DNA of 64,000 nucleotides from Nocardia kruczakiae NBRC 101016 (GTDB taxonomy: Bacteria > Actinomycetota > Actinomycetes > Mycobacteriales > Mycobacteriaceae). Both the position numbers and the translations under genes were made by a program. Each line of letters opens with the position of its first letter. Position 1 is the first letter of the stretch. The stretch is from positions 80,861-144,860 of the forward strand of contig NZ_BDBL01000026.1 of NCBI RefSeq assembly GCF_001612965.1, in the 5' to 3' direction. Positions 54,748 through 63,425 of this stretch are shown here, one piece after another. The notes beneath the pieces are model-generated. The model made no database searches, was not told the origin of the DNA, and saw nothing but the letters and a program-made list of their open reading frames with translations.

Positions 54748-55089
54748 ATGTCGCAATATCTGATCCTCATCTACCAGGACGAGCGTGCCGTGGCCGAACC
54801 GGAGGCCGGCGACGCGATGGTGGACAGTCACCGGCAGTTCGGCGAGGCCCACGCGGCGGCGCTGCGCGGCGGAAACGCCTTGCACCACAGTCACACCGCC
54901 ACCAGCGTGCGGCCGGACGGCGCCGGTGACTTCGTGATCACCGACGGCCCGTTCGCCGAGACCAAGGAGCAGCTCGGCGGCTACTACCTGATCGAGGCCG
55001 AGGACCTCGACGCCGCGATCGCCATCGCCCGCCGCGTGCCGATGAACTCCGGGGGCGTGGAAGTGCGCCCGGTCCTCGAATTGAGCTGA
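54748..55089 (+). CDS. DGPF/YCII-related domain protein, module 2
   Basis: A 113-residue YCII-fold protein with MSQYLILIYQDERAVAE and VITDGPFAETKEQLGGYYLIE, the DGPF box. It is shorter and only moderately similar to the module 1 protein, so the two modules are old paralogs or separate acquisitions. GGAGGA stands seven bases before the ATG. The sigma gene follows eight bases downstream. Confidence 0.9.
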   Translation: MSQYLILIYQDERAVAEPEAGDAMVDSHRQFGEAHAAALRGGNALHHSHTATSVRPDGAGDFVITDGPFAETKEQLGGYYLIEAEDLDAAIAIARRVPMNSGGVEVRPVLELS

Positions 55090-55097
55090 GCCGCACC

Positions 55098-56417
55098 GTG
55101 CTCGACGACCACTCCCCCGATCCCGCCCGCATCGACCGCTCCACCGACCGGGTCGCCGCGGCGGTGGCCGACGCGCATCGCCGGGAGTGGGCGTTCGTGC
55201 TGGCGGCGACCGTGCGGGTGACCCACGACCTCGAGCTCGCCGAGGAATGCGTCCAGGACGCGTACGCGCAGGCGCTGGTGCGATGGGCCGCGGACGGAAT
55301 TCCGTCCCGGCCCGCGGCCTGGCTGACCACGGTGGCGCGCAATCGCGCACTGGATCTGCTGCGCCGGCAGTCCACCGCGCGCCGGGCGATGCCGTTGCTC
55401 ATCGCGGACGAAAAAACCAGCGGGACAACCGATTTCGATGCCATCGATCCGTACGATCCGCAGTTCCCCGACGACCGGCTGCGACTGATCTGCACCTGCT
55501 GCCATCCGGCGCTGGCTCCGCAGACCCAGGTCGCGCTCACCCTGCGTCTGGTCTGCGGGCTCACCACGGCCGAGGTGGCGCGCGCCTTCCTGGTGGCCGA
55601 GCCGACGATGGCCGCGCGGATCACCCGCGCCAAGAAGAAGATCGCCGCGGCCCGGATTCCCTACCGGGTACCGGCACCGGCCGAACTGCCCGAGCGCGTC
55701 GAGGCCGTGCTGGCGGTGGTGCATCTGCTGTTCACCACCGGGCACACCGCACCGTCGGGCGAGGACCTCATCCGCCGCGATCTGACCGAACGTGCCCTCG
55801 ATCTGGCGCGGATGCTGCACGCTCTGCTGCCCGAGGATCCGGAGATCGCGGGCCTGCTCGCGCTGCTGCTGCTCACCGACGCCCGCCGCGCGGCGCGGGT
55901 GACGTCCGCGGGCGCCATGGTCGCGCTGGCCGATCAGGACCGCGCGCGCTGGGATCGGGAGGAGATCACCCAGGGCATCGCGCTGGTGCGCTTCGCGCTG
56001 GAACGGCGGCCGGGCCGCTACGGGCTGCAGGCCGCGATCGCCGCGGTGCACGCCGAGGCGCCCAGCTACGCCGCCACCGACTGGCGGGAGATCCGCGGTC
56101 TCTACGACGTGCTGATCCGGATCTGGCCGTCGCCGGTGGTGGCGCTCAACCGAGCCGTTGCGATCGGGATGGCGGGCGATCCGGCCGCCGGGTACGCCGC
56201 GCTCGACGCCCTCGCCGCGGAACCGCAGCTGGCCGGGTACAGCTATCTGCCCGCCGCGCGCGCCCACTTCCTCACCGAACTCGGCCGGTTCGACGAGGCC
56301 CGGCTCGCCTACTCCGAGGCCCTGCTGCTGACCGAGAACGCCGCCGAGCGCGATTTTCTCGACCGACGCCTGGCCGAACTCGACCGACGCGCCTCCGGCC
56401 GCCACAACGGCCGCTGA
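55098..56417 (+). CDS. ECF42-type RNA polymerase sigma factor with C-terminal extension, module 2
   Basis: A 439-residue sigma with region 2 VTHDLELAEECVQDAYAQAL, region 4 LTLRLVCGLTTAEVARAFL plus AARITRAKKKI, and a long TPR-like extension (DUF6596) rich in helical repeats. GTG start at 55098. It shares architecture and partner with the module 1 sigma but differs in many residues. Whether the two recognise the same promoter is open. Confidence 0.9.
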   Translation: MLDDHSPDPARIDRSTDRVAAAVADAHRREWAFVLAATVRVTHDLELAEECVQDAYAQALVRWAADGIPSRPAAWLTTVARNRALDLLRRQSTARRAMPLLIADEKTSGTTDFDAIDPYDPQFPDDRLRLICTCCHPALAPQTQVALTLRLVCGLTTAEVARAFLVAEPTMAARITRAKKKIAAARIPYRVPAPAELPERVEAVLAVVHLLFTTGHTAPSGEDLIRRDLTERALDLARMLHALLPEDPEIAGLLALLLLTDARRAARVTSAGAMVALADQDRARWDREEITQGIALVRFALERRPGRYGLQAAIAAVHAEAPSYAATDWREIRGLYDVLIRIWPSPVVALNRAVAIGMAGDPAAGYAALDALAAEPQLAGYSYLPAARAHFLTELGRFDEARLAYSEALLLTENAAERDFLDRRLAELDRRASGRHNGR

Positions 56418-56443
56418 GGCGGCGTTTCGCGCGGTCGCGGGCA

Positions 56444-56456
56444 TAGGGTGGACCGA
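56444..56456 (+). promoter_or_regulatory. Leaderless promoter of the second GNAT gene
   Basis: TAGGGT (56444-56449), six bases, then ATG at 56456. Confidence 0.5.
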
Positions 56457-57070
56457 TGGATGTGACCGTTCGTCCCGTGACGGAATCGGAAGTGCCGGAA
56501 CTAGCCCGCGTGCTCGGCCTGGCGTTCGACGACGATCCGATCGTGCAGTGGTGCATACCGGCCGAACGCACCCGGCCGGCCCGCGCGGCGACCATGTTCG
56601 GCGCGCTGATCCGGCATCTGTACCTGCGGCACGGAGCGGTCGACGCGGCTTTCGACGCGTCGGGCCGGATCGTCGGGGGCGCGGTGTGGTCGCCGCCCGG
56701 GCAGTGGAATTCCTCGGACGCCGATCAGCTGCGGATGCTGCCCGCGCTGGCGCGTGCGTTCCGGCTGCGGCTGCTCGCCGCCGGGCGGATGTCGGACCGG
56801 ATGAGCAAGGCGCATCCGCACGAACCACATTGGTATCTCGCCATCGTCGGCACCGATCCGGCGGTTCGCGGCAAGGGGTACGGGCACGCCCTGCTGGCGC
56901 CGCGACTGGCGCACTGTGACGAAACCGGCGCGCCCGCGTATCTGGAATCCAGCAAGTTCGCCAATATCGCGTATTACGAGCGCTTCGGCTTCGATCTGCG
57001 CGGCGAACTCGACGTCACCGGCGGCGGACCACTGCTGTGGCCGATGTGGCGTCAGTCCGCGACGTCGTAG
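56456..57070 (+). CDS. GNAT acetyltransferase
   Basis: A 204-residue acetyltransferase: VTVRPVTESEVPELARVLG at the start, HWYLAIVGTDPAVRGKGYGHALL with the CoA loop, and ANIAYYERFGFDLRGE. Substrate unknown. It has its own leaderless promoter and overlaps the convergent membrane gene by 19 bases. Confidence 0.87.
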   Translation: MDVTVRPVTESEVPELARVLGLAFDDDPIVQWCIPAERTRPARAATMFGALIRHLYLRHGAVDAAFDASGRIVGGAVWSPPGQWNSSDADQLRMLPALARAFRLRLLAAGRMSDRMSKAHPHEPHWYLAIVGTDPAVRGKGYGHALLAPRLAHCDETGAPAYLESSKFANIAYYERFGFDLRGELDVTGGGPLLWPMWRQSATS

Positions 57071-57498
57071 GCCTGGGCCATCCAGCGCACCGACGGCGGC
57101 GAGAAGATCAGGCCGAGGGTGACGAGTGCGAGCAGCCCCACCGGAATGCCCAGTTCGAACCGATGCGAGCTGAGCATGTACCAGGCGGCGGGCAGCAGCA
57201 GGACCTGCGCGATCACCACGATGGCCCGGCCCCAGCGCTTTCCGCGCAGCAGGCCGATCCCGGCGGCCAGCACCGCGCCGGCCAGGATGACGAACCAGGC
57301 GGCGGTGCCGTAGGCCGATTTCGCGGAGGTGTCGGCCGACGTGATGCCCTGCACCACGAGCACGATCGCGATGATCACCCCGATCAGGCCCTCGAGCGTG
57401 GCCAGCGCACCCGCGATGCGCACCGTGCCCGGAGTCGGGTCGGCCGCGCCGCCGGTGGTGTCGCCGGTGCTCTCACTGTCCGCGTTCTGCTTCGCCAC
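57052..57498 (-). CDS. Small membrane protein (Rv3217c-like)
   Basis: A 148-residue protein with a disordered start and four hydrophobic segments (GLIGVIIAIVLVVQGI, WFVILAGAVLAAGIGLL, AIVVIAQVLLLPAAWYML, LGIPVGLLALVTLGLIF). No domain of known function is recognised. GTG start with TACGCT six bases upstream. Confidence 0.75.
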   Translation of the reverse strand: MAKQNADSESTGDTTGGAADPTPGTVRIAGALATLEGLIGVIIAIVLVVQGITSADTSAKSAYGTAAWFVILAGAVLAAGIGLLRGKRWGRAIVVIAQVLLLPAAWYMLSSHRFELGIPVGLLALVTLGLIFSPPSVRWMAQAYDVAD

Positions 57499-57510
57499 CC
57501 GCCCAGCGTA
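57498..57510 (-). promoter_or_regulatory. Leaderless promoter of the Rv3217c-like gene
   Basis: TACGCT (57510-57505), six bases, then GTG at 57498. Confidence 0.5.
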
Positions 57511-57590
57511 GAACCGCGCGAACCGGGCCTCGCACGCGTGGTCACCTCCGCGGCGGGATTCGGCGGCGATCGCTCAGTAGGCTGCTCAGG

Positions 57591-58616
57591 GTGCGGACGC
57601 TGTTGATCGTGAATCCGAATGCCACCTCGACCACTCCGGCCACGCGGGATCTGCTCGCCCACGCGCTGGAGAGCCGCACCCAGCTCATCGTGGCGCATAC
57701 CCAGCATCGTGGACACGCGGCCGAATTGGCGCAGTGGGCGACCGATGCCGAGATGGACCTGATCGTGGTGCACGGCGGCGACGGCACGGTCAACGAGACC
57801 GTCAACGGATTCCTCCCGCTGCCGGAACCGGGCGCGTCCGCATCGGCCCCCGCGGGCGTGGCGGAATCGGCCGCCGCGCGACGAGCGGGCACCTGGATCC
57901 CGCGGTTGGGCGTGATCCCGGGCGGTTCGGCGAACGTGTTCGCGCGTTCGCTGGGTATCGAAGCGGATCCGGTGGCCGCGACCAATCAGCTCATCGACCT
58001 GCTCTCGCTCGACGGCGGCGACGCCCATGCCGGCGATCGCCGGATCGGCCTGATGGTCGCCGACGGCCGCTGGTGCGCGTTCAGCGCGGGCGTCGGGTTG
58101 GACGCCGACGTGTGCGAGGCGATCGATCGCAGCCGCGCCGCGGGTCATGCCGCGACACCGGCACGGTATCTGCGCACCACGGTCCGGCAGTTCTTCCGGG
58201 CCAAGCGGCGCGAGCCCGCGATCACCGTGCACGTTCCCGGCCACGATCCGGTGCCGGGCGTGCATTACGCCTTCGTGACGAACACCAGTCCGTGGACCTA
58301 TCTGGACAGCACTCCGGTGCGCACCAACCCCGGGACGACCTTCGAACGCGGGCTCGGCGTGTTTGCGATGCGGACCATGGGGGTATTGCCGACACTGTCG
58401 GTCGCCAGGCAACTCCTGGCGTCCGACGGAGATCCGAAGGCCCGCAATTTGTTTCGCGTCGACGACGTATCTTCGGTGCGAATCGAGGCCGACGACGAGG
58501 TCGGCCTGCAAATCGATGGCGACTTCATCGGCCGCCGCAACGTGGTGGATTTCACCTCGGTGCCAGAAGTGCTCGAAGTGGTCGCTCCCGAGCCGGATTC
58601 CGCCCGACACAACTGA
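57591..58616 (+). CDS. Diacylglycerol kinase-family lipid kinase (Rv3218-like)
   Basis: A 341-residue lipid kinase: LLIVNPNATSTTP at the start, VVHGGDGTVNETVNGFL (the GGDGT ATP motif), and PGGSANVFARSLGI. It phosphorylates diacylglycerol, sphingosine or a related lipid at the inner membrane face. GTG start; TAGGCT lies seven bases upstream. whiB1 follows after 234 bases. Confidence 0.88.
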   Translation: MRTLLIVNPNATSTTPATRDLLAHALESRTQLIVAHTQHRGHAAELAQWATDAEMDLIVVHGGDGTVNETVNGFLPLPEPGASASAPAGVAESAAARRAGTWIPRLGVIPGGSANVFARSLGIEADPVAATNQLIDLLSLDGGDAHAGDRRIGLMVADGRWCAFSAGVGLDADVCEAIDRSRAAGHAATPARYLRTTVRQFFRAKRREPAITVHVPGHDPVPGVHYAFVTNTSPWTYLDSTPVRTNPGTTFERGLGVFAMRTMGVLPTLSVARQLLASDGDPKARNLFRVDDVSSVRIEADDEVGLQIDGDFIGRRNVVDFTSVPEVLEVVAPEPDSARHN

Positions 58617-58746
58617 GAAACCTCGCAGTTGCGCTGCGGAAACCAGCACAAGCGAGTACAAAGGACTCCGCAGGCCCGGCTTTTCAGGGCTTTAGAGCGT
58701 GAGCTTCCCCACGGTGCACCCGAAGGCTATTGACATCTACGGTGTT

Positions 58747-58762
58747 CGTGAAAGCATTCACA
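58747..58762. promoter_or_regulatory. CRP-like site upstream of whiB1
   Basis: CGTGA-AAGCAT-TCACA matches the CRP consensus TGTGA-N6-TCACA in nine of ten positions. TTGACA (58730-58735) and TACGGT (58738-58743) stand just upstream. In M. tuberculosis whiB1 is known to be controlled by the CRP protein Rv3676. Confidence 0.6.
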
Positions 58763-58850
58763 AGCAACCGTGCGGAAACATTCGAGACGCACAAGTGAAC
58801 GGACCACAAACCAGCGGCGCCTTACGGCGCCCATGCAAAGGAGCAGAGGA

Positions 58851-59105
58851 ATGGACTGGCGCCACAAGGCCATCTGTCGCGACGAGGACCCCGAGCTGTT
58901 CTTCCCGGTGGGTAACAGTGGTCCGGCGCTCGCGCAGATTGCCGATGCCAAGCTGGTCTGCGCCCGCTGCCCCGTGACCGCCGACTGCCTGTCCTGGGCC
59001 TTGTCCTCCGGACAGGATGCCGGCGTGTGGGGTGGCATGAGCGAAGACGAGCGCCGGGCGCTGAAGCGGCGCAACGCCCGCACCCGCACTCGCAGCGTCG
59101 TCTGA
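58851..59105 (+). CDS. whiB1: WhiB1 iron-sulfur transcription factor
   Basis: An 84-residue Wbl protein, the same length as M. tuberculosis WhiB1. The four cluster ligands are Cys9, Cys37, Cys40 and Cys46 (CARCPVTADC), followed by the GVWGGM turn and a basic tail KRRNARTRTR. It holds an NO-sensitive [4Fe-4S] cluster and binds sigma A; it is essential in mycobacteria. AAAGGAG and GAGGA precede the ATG. A CRP-like site lies about 90 bases upstream and a strong terminator follows. Confidence 0.95.
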   Translation: MDWRHKAICRDEDPELFFPVGNSGPALAQIADAKLVCARCPVTADCLSWALSSGQDAGVWGGMSEDERRALKRRNARTRTRSVV

Positions 59106-59113
59106 GACGCGCA

Positions 59114-59156
59114 GCGTTACCGGCACGTAGTAACCGCACAGCCCGACCGGTAACGC
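59114..59156 (+). repeat. Long-range inverted repeat in the whiB1 3' region
   Basis: GCGTTACCGG and CCGGTAACGC, perfect 10-bp arms around a 23-base loop, lie between the whiB1 stop and its terminator. The transcript would end in two stacked hairpins. Confidence 0.5.
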
Positions 59157-59162
59157 ATTTCG

Positions 59163-59199
59163 GCCCGGCACCGGAAAGGTGCCGGGCTTCACTGTTTTT
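59163..59199 (+). terminator. Rho-independent terminator of whiB1
   Basis: GCCCGGCACC and GGTGCCGGGC (10 bp, perfect) close a GGAAA loop and are followed within eight bases by five T. It is the clearest intrinsic terminator in the window. Confidence 0.85.
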
Positions 59200-59296
59200 G
59201 TTGCCGGATTGTTTTCCCGCGCTATTTCACATAACCGTTCGGTGGCGATTCGGACTTATCCGATTTCCGCGACTCGCATGTGCGCGAGGCGCCGTT

Positions 59297-60811
59297 TCAG
59301 CGCGCGTTACGGCGACCCAGCGGCACCCGCAGCACGGCGTCGGTGCCGATATCGGCGCCGGGATGCAAACCGATCGAGCCGCCGAGTTCCGCGGTCACGA
59401 GAGTGCGCACGATCTGCAATCCCAGCCGATCGGAACCGTCGAGGCTGAATCCCTCCGGCAACCCGCGTCCGTCGTCGCTGATGATGACATCCAGCCACCG
59501 CGCCGAACGCTCGGAACGTATTGTGACAGTGCCGTTTTCGCCCGCGTCGAAGGCATGCTCGATGGCGTTCTGCACCAATTCGGTCAGCACCATCACCAAC
59601 GGGGTCGCGCGTTCGGCCGAGAAAACTCCCAGCGAACCGTCGCGGCGGACCTTGATGCGCGCGGTGTGCACGGTCGCCACATCGGCCATGATCGGCAGCA
59701 GGCGATCGACCACCTCGTCGAGGTCGACCTCCTCGTCCACCGACATCGACAGCATTTCGTGCACGGAGGCGATGGAGGTGACGCGGCGCACCGATTCGGT
59801 GAGCGCCACCCGGGCCTCTTCGTTCTCGGTGCGGCGGGCCTGCAGGCGCAGCAGGGCGGCGACGGTCTGCAGGTTGTTCTTCACCCGATGATGGATCTCG
59901 CGGATGGTGGCGTCCTTGGACAGCAACGCCCGGTCGCGGCGCTTGACCTCCGTGACGTCACGGACCAGCACCGCGGCCCCCGCCAGTTCACCGTGCGGGC
60001 GCAGCACCAGCGTGCGCAGCAGTACCGTCGCGCCGCGCGCCTCGACCTCCATCCGGCGGCCCGATTTGCCGGCCAGCGCGGCCTGGATGTCGCTGACGAC
60101 CTCCTGTGCGTCGAACGGATCGGTGATCAGCGAGCGGGTCGATTGGGCCAGATCCTGTCCGGCCAGCTCGCTCTGCAGGCCCATGCGGTGATACGCCGAC
60201 AGCGCGTTCGGGCTGGCGTAGACGACCAGGCCTGCGGTGTCGAGGCGGATGAAGCCGTCCCCGGCGCGCGGGCTGGAATGTGAGCCGGTGCGGTCCTCCA
60301 GAGTGGGGAAGGTCCCGTCGGCGATCATCTGACACAGATCGTCGGCGCAGCTCATATATGCGTGCTCGAGGCTGCCGCGGACCTTCGAGCGCTGCATATC
60401 GGTATCGCGGCCGAGCACGGCGATGACGTCGGTGCCGCAGCGCACCGGGATTCCCTCGCGGATGACCCGCGCCGGGGTGGGGTGGTAGACGCCGGTGGAT
60501 TCGCCGTCGCCCTCGACCCGCACGATCTCGCCCGAACTCAGGGCCTGGAAGATCTGCGGATGTTCCTGGTGCGACGCGAGCGATCCGACCAGATCGTCGG
60601 GCTGGACCGTCGGGGCGGTCGTGGGCCGGCATTGGGCGACGCAGACCACGTCGGCGCCGTCGGTCACCGGGCCGATCCCGACCCACAGTTGCAGATCGGC
60701 GAACGACAGGTCGGCCAGCAGCTGCCAATCCCCCACCACGCGCTGCAGATGGTCCACCGCCGCACCGGGGAGATCGGTGTGTTCGGCGAGCAGATCACTA
60801 AGAGTGGACAC
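59297..60811 (-). CDS. pdtaS: PdtaS sensor histidine kinase
   Basis: A 504-residue cytoplasmic kinase that opens STLSDLLAEHT like mycobacterial PdtaS. A GAF domain (about 1-150) carries Cys57 and Cys61 (CVAQC), the pair linked to copper and NO sensing in M. tuberculosis; a PAS domain follows (185-290), then HisKA_2 with IREIHHRVKNNLQ (His307/308) and an ATPase domain with SDDGRGLPEG and GLQIVRTLV. Its partner PdtaR, an RNA-binding ANTAR regulator, is not in the window. GTG start. Convergent with whiB1, as in mycobacteria. Confidence 0.93.
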   Translation of the reverse strand: MSTLSDLLAEHTDLPGAAVDHLQRVVGDWQLLADLSFADLQLWVGIGPVTDGADVVCVAQCRPTTAPTVQPDDLVGSLASHQEHPQIFQALSSGEIVRVEGDGESTGVYHPTPARVIREGIPVRCGTDVIAVLGRDTDMQRSKVRGSLEHAYMSCADDLCQMIADGTFPTLEDRTGSHSSPRAGDGFIRLDTAGLVVYASPNALSAYHRMGLQSELAGQDLAQSTRSLITDPFDAQEVVSDIQAALAGKSGRRMEVEARGATVLLRTLVLRPHGELAGAAVLVRDVTEVKRRDRALLSKDATIREIHHRVKNNLQTVAALLRLQARRTENEEARVALTESVRRVTSIASVHEMLSMSVDEEVDLDEVVDRLLPIMADVATVHTARIKVRRDGSLGVFSAERATPLVMVLTELVQNAIEHAFDAGENGTVTIRSERSARWLDVIISDDGRGLPEGFSLDGSDRLGLQIVRTLVTAELGGSIGLHPGADIGTDAVLRVPLGRRNAR

Positions 60812-60865
60812 GGGAACAAAGGCTACGGCACCCGCCCGCGAGCCGAAGTCGTGTCGCGGCGGAAG

Positions 60866-61081
60866 CTACGAGATGACGGCGATCAGATCGCCCTTCTGCA
60901 GGACGTCGCCGGGTTTCACATTGATCGAGGCGACGGTGCCGTCCGCCTCGGCCACCACGGGGATCTCCATCTTCATCGACTCCAGCAGCACCAGGGTGTC
61001 GCCTTCGCGCACGGCCGCGCCCTCGTGCGCGACGATCTGGAAGACGGTGGACACCATCTCCGCGAGCACTTCCTCAGCCAT
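60866..61081 (-). CDS. Biotinyl/lipoyl carrier protein, TB7.3-like
   Basis: A 71-residue biotin attachment domain with the acceptor lysine Lys37 in ESMKMEI. It is the length of M. tuberculosis TB7.3 (Rv3221c). As a stand-alone carrier its carboxylase partner is unknown. It lies 54 bases upstream of pdtaS on the same strand. TACCGT about 35 bases before the ATG may be its -10. Confidence 0.92.
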   Translation of the reverse strand: MAEEVLAEMVSTVFQIVAHEGAAVREGDTLVLLESMKMEIPVVAEADGTVASINVKPGDVLQKGDLIAVIS

Positions 61082-61193
61082 GACACCCTTCCGGTCGATC
61101 GGCCCGTATCCGCTGACGGTACAGCCAACCACATCCGTACCGAGAGCGTTCGATCGCTCGAAAGATACCGGGCCGTAGGCGCTGTCGCGCCGG

Positions 61194-63347
61194 TTATGCG
61201 GTGGCGCTTACCCGGACCCAGGTGTTGTTGACCGCGGCCGTGCCGGACAGCGGGTCGACCAGTGCCGGGTCGTGGAGGAGGTTGACGTTGGCGCCCGGGA
61301 GGGAGGCGGCGACCCGCCAGCCGACGCCGGGTTCGCGGTGGCCCCAGCCGTGCGGAATCGCGACCGTGCCCGGTCGGATATCGTCGCCGACCTCCAGGGT
61401 CACCACGATCGAACCGCTCGACGAGGTGACGGTGACCGGTTCGCCGTCTGCCAGCCCGCGCGCGCCGGCGTCGGCCGGATGCATGAGGACGGTGCAGCGA
61501 TCGCGGCCCTTCACCATGGCCGGGACGTTGTGCAGCCACGAGTTGTTGCTGCGCAGATGGCGACGGCCGATCAGGCGCAGATCGAATCCGTCGGCACCGC
61601 CGGGCGGCGTCGCCGGCAGGTCGGCGAGCAGCTTCGCCACCTCGGCGCGGAAATCCTGCGGCGCCAACCGGACCTTGCGGTCGCGGGTGCCGATCAGCGT
61701 GCGCAGGCGCGGGCGCAGCGGTCCGAGATCGATGCCGCCCGCGGAGGCGCGCAGTTTGGTGATGGTCAGGCCCGCACGGCCGCGGCGCAGCACGCCGTAC
61801 GGACCGGCCGCGATGCCCAGAGCCGCCAGCCGCACCGGCGAGAGGCGTTCGAACATCGCGTTCAGCATCCTGCCGGTGAGTCGTCGCGCCGGCAGCGGCA
61901 CGACCTCGGTGACCAGCCGCGCCATGATCTGCCAGTCCTCGAGGCCGTCGGCCGGCGGCTCGAACACCCTGGCGTCGTAGCGCAGATTGTTGCGCACGCT
62001 GAACACCGGGAACAGCAGGTTGACGTCCTCGCGCTCGAGCTGGGACACCGGCGGCAGGATGATGTCGGCGTGCCGGGTGGTCTCGGTGACGTACATGTCC
62101 ACGGCCACAAAGAAATCCAGCGATTCCAGCGCCGCGTCCAGGCGCCCGCGCTGCGGCGTCGACAGCACCGGATTGCCGGCATAGGTGACCATCGCCCGGA
62201 TCTGCCCGTGGCCCTCGGTGAGGATCTCGTCGGCCAGCGCCGCCACCGGCAGTTCGGAACGGAAGGATTTGTAGCGGCCCGAGCGGTCGGTCCACGCGCC
62301 GTGGCCCATCGGCAGATATTTGCCGTAGCGGGCGGCGTCGACCGGCGCGGTCGCGAACATCTGCCCGCCCGCCCGGTCCAGATTGCCGGTCACGGCGTTG
62401 ATCGTGTTCACCAGCCAGTGCGTGAGCGTGCCGGTCACCTGCTGGCATACGCCGATCCGCGCGTAGAGCACGGCCGAGCGGGCCGCGGCATGGTCGCGGG
62501 CGAATCCCCGGATGGTCTCGGCGTCGACACCGGCATGCGGGGCCGCCAGTTCGGGCGTGCACTGCGCGACGGTCTCGCGCAGTTCGTCCCAGCCCGAACA
62601 GCGCGCACGCACGGCCCGCTCGTCGCACAGCTTCTCGTCGATCAGGACGTTGAGCACGGCCAGCAGCAGATAGACGTCCCCACCCGGGACGACCGCGATG
62701 TGCTGGTCGGCCAGGCGTGCGGTCTCGGTGCGGCGCGGATCGATCACCACGACCGTGCCGCCGCGCTCACGCACCCGCTTGATGCGCTGCTTGGCATTCG
62801 GCATGGTCGTCACCGACCCGTTCGACACCGCCGGATTCGCGCCCAGGATCACCAGCCGGTCGGTGCGGTCGATATCGGCGACCGGCATCAGGACATTGGA
62901 TCCGAACATCCGCCAGGCCGCGAATTCCTGCGGCAACTGATCGATCGAGGAGGCGGAGAAGAAGTTGTGGGTCGACAACGCGACCCGCAGCAGCAGGCCG
63001 TACATCACCGAAGAACTATGGGCCGCAGGGTTTCCCAGATACATGCCGATCGCGTTCGGACCGTGCTCGGAGCGGATCCGGCGCAGCCGCTGCCCGATCT
63101 CGCGGAAGGCTTCGTCCCAGCCGATCGGCTCGAACCGATCGCCGACGCGGCGCACCGGCGTGCGGAGCCGATCCGGGTCGTGGTGCAGCGCTCCCATCGC
63201 CGTGGCCTTGGGACAGATATATCCCTCGGACAGCACATCGTCGGGATTTCCCTCGATGCGGACGACGCGGTCGCCTTCGACGGTGACCCGGATTCCGCAG
63301 TGCGCCTCACACAGGGTGCACTGTCGAGAAACAATGCGAGTATCCAT
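61194..63347 (-). CDS. Molybdopterin-dependent oxidoreductase of unknown substrate
   Basis: A 717-residue member of the DMSO reductase/formate dehydrogenase family. The N-terminal [4Fe-4S] ligands are Cys10, Cys13, Cys17 and Cys45. Cofactor regions include LVILGANPAVSNGS, VVVIDPRRTETARLAD, DIILPPVSQLEREDVN and the C-terminal molydopterin dinucleotide-binding domain with NNSWLHNVP. Near the usual metal-ligand loop the sequence is SASSIDQ (131-137), lacking Cys or Sec, so it is not an ordinary formate dehydrogenase. No partner subunits or Tat signal are seen; it is probably cytoplasmic. It needs the MobA/MoeA products. Confidence 0.87.
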   Translation of the reverse strand: MDTRIVSRQCTLCEAHCGIRVTVEGDRVVRIEGNPDDVLSEGYICPKATAMGALHHDPDRLRTPVRRVGDRFEPIGWDEAFREIGQRLRRIRSEHGPNAIGMYLGNPAAHSSSVMYGLLLRVALSTHNFFSASSIDQLPQEFAAWRMFGSNVLMPVADIDRTDRLVILGANPAVSNGSVTTMPNAKQRIKRVRERGGTVVVIDPRRTETARLADQHIAVVPGGDVYLLLAVLNVLIDEKLCDERAVRARCSGWDELRETVAQCTPELAAPHAGVDAETIRGFARDHAAARSAVLYARIGVCQQVTGTLTHWLVNTINAVTGNLDRAGGQMFATAPVDAARYGKYLPMGHGAWTDRSGRYKSFRSELPVAALADEILTEGHGQIRAMVTYAGNPVLSTPQRGRLDAALESLDFFVAVDMYVTETTRHADIILPPVSQLEREDVNLLFPVFSVRNNLRYDARVFEPPADGLEDWQIMARLVTEVVPLPARRLTGRMLNAMFERLSPVRLAALGIAAGPYGVLRRGRAGLTITKLRASAGGIDLGPLRPRLRTLIGTRDRKVRLAPQDFRAEVAKLLADLPATPPGGADGFDLRLIGRRHLRSNNSWLHNVPAMVKGRDRCTVLMHPADAGARGLADGEPVTVTSSSGSIVVTLEVGDDIRPGTVAIPHGWGHREPGVGWRVAASLPGANVNLLHDPALVDPLSGTAAVNNTWVRVSATA

Positions 63348-63425
63348 GGCACATCCTCTCACGCGCGGGGCATCTCGCAGCGTACCGGCGCCCGCGGCCT
63401 CGGTACAGCCCCGCCGGATCGGCCG

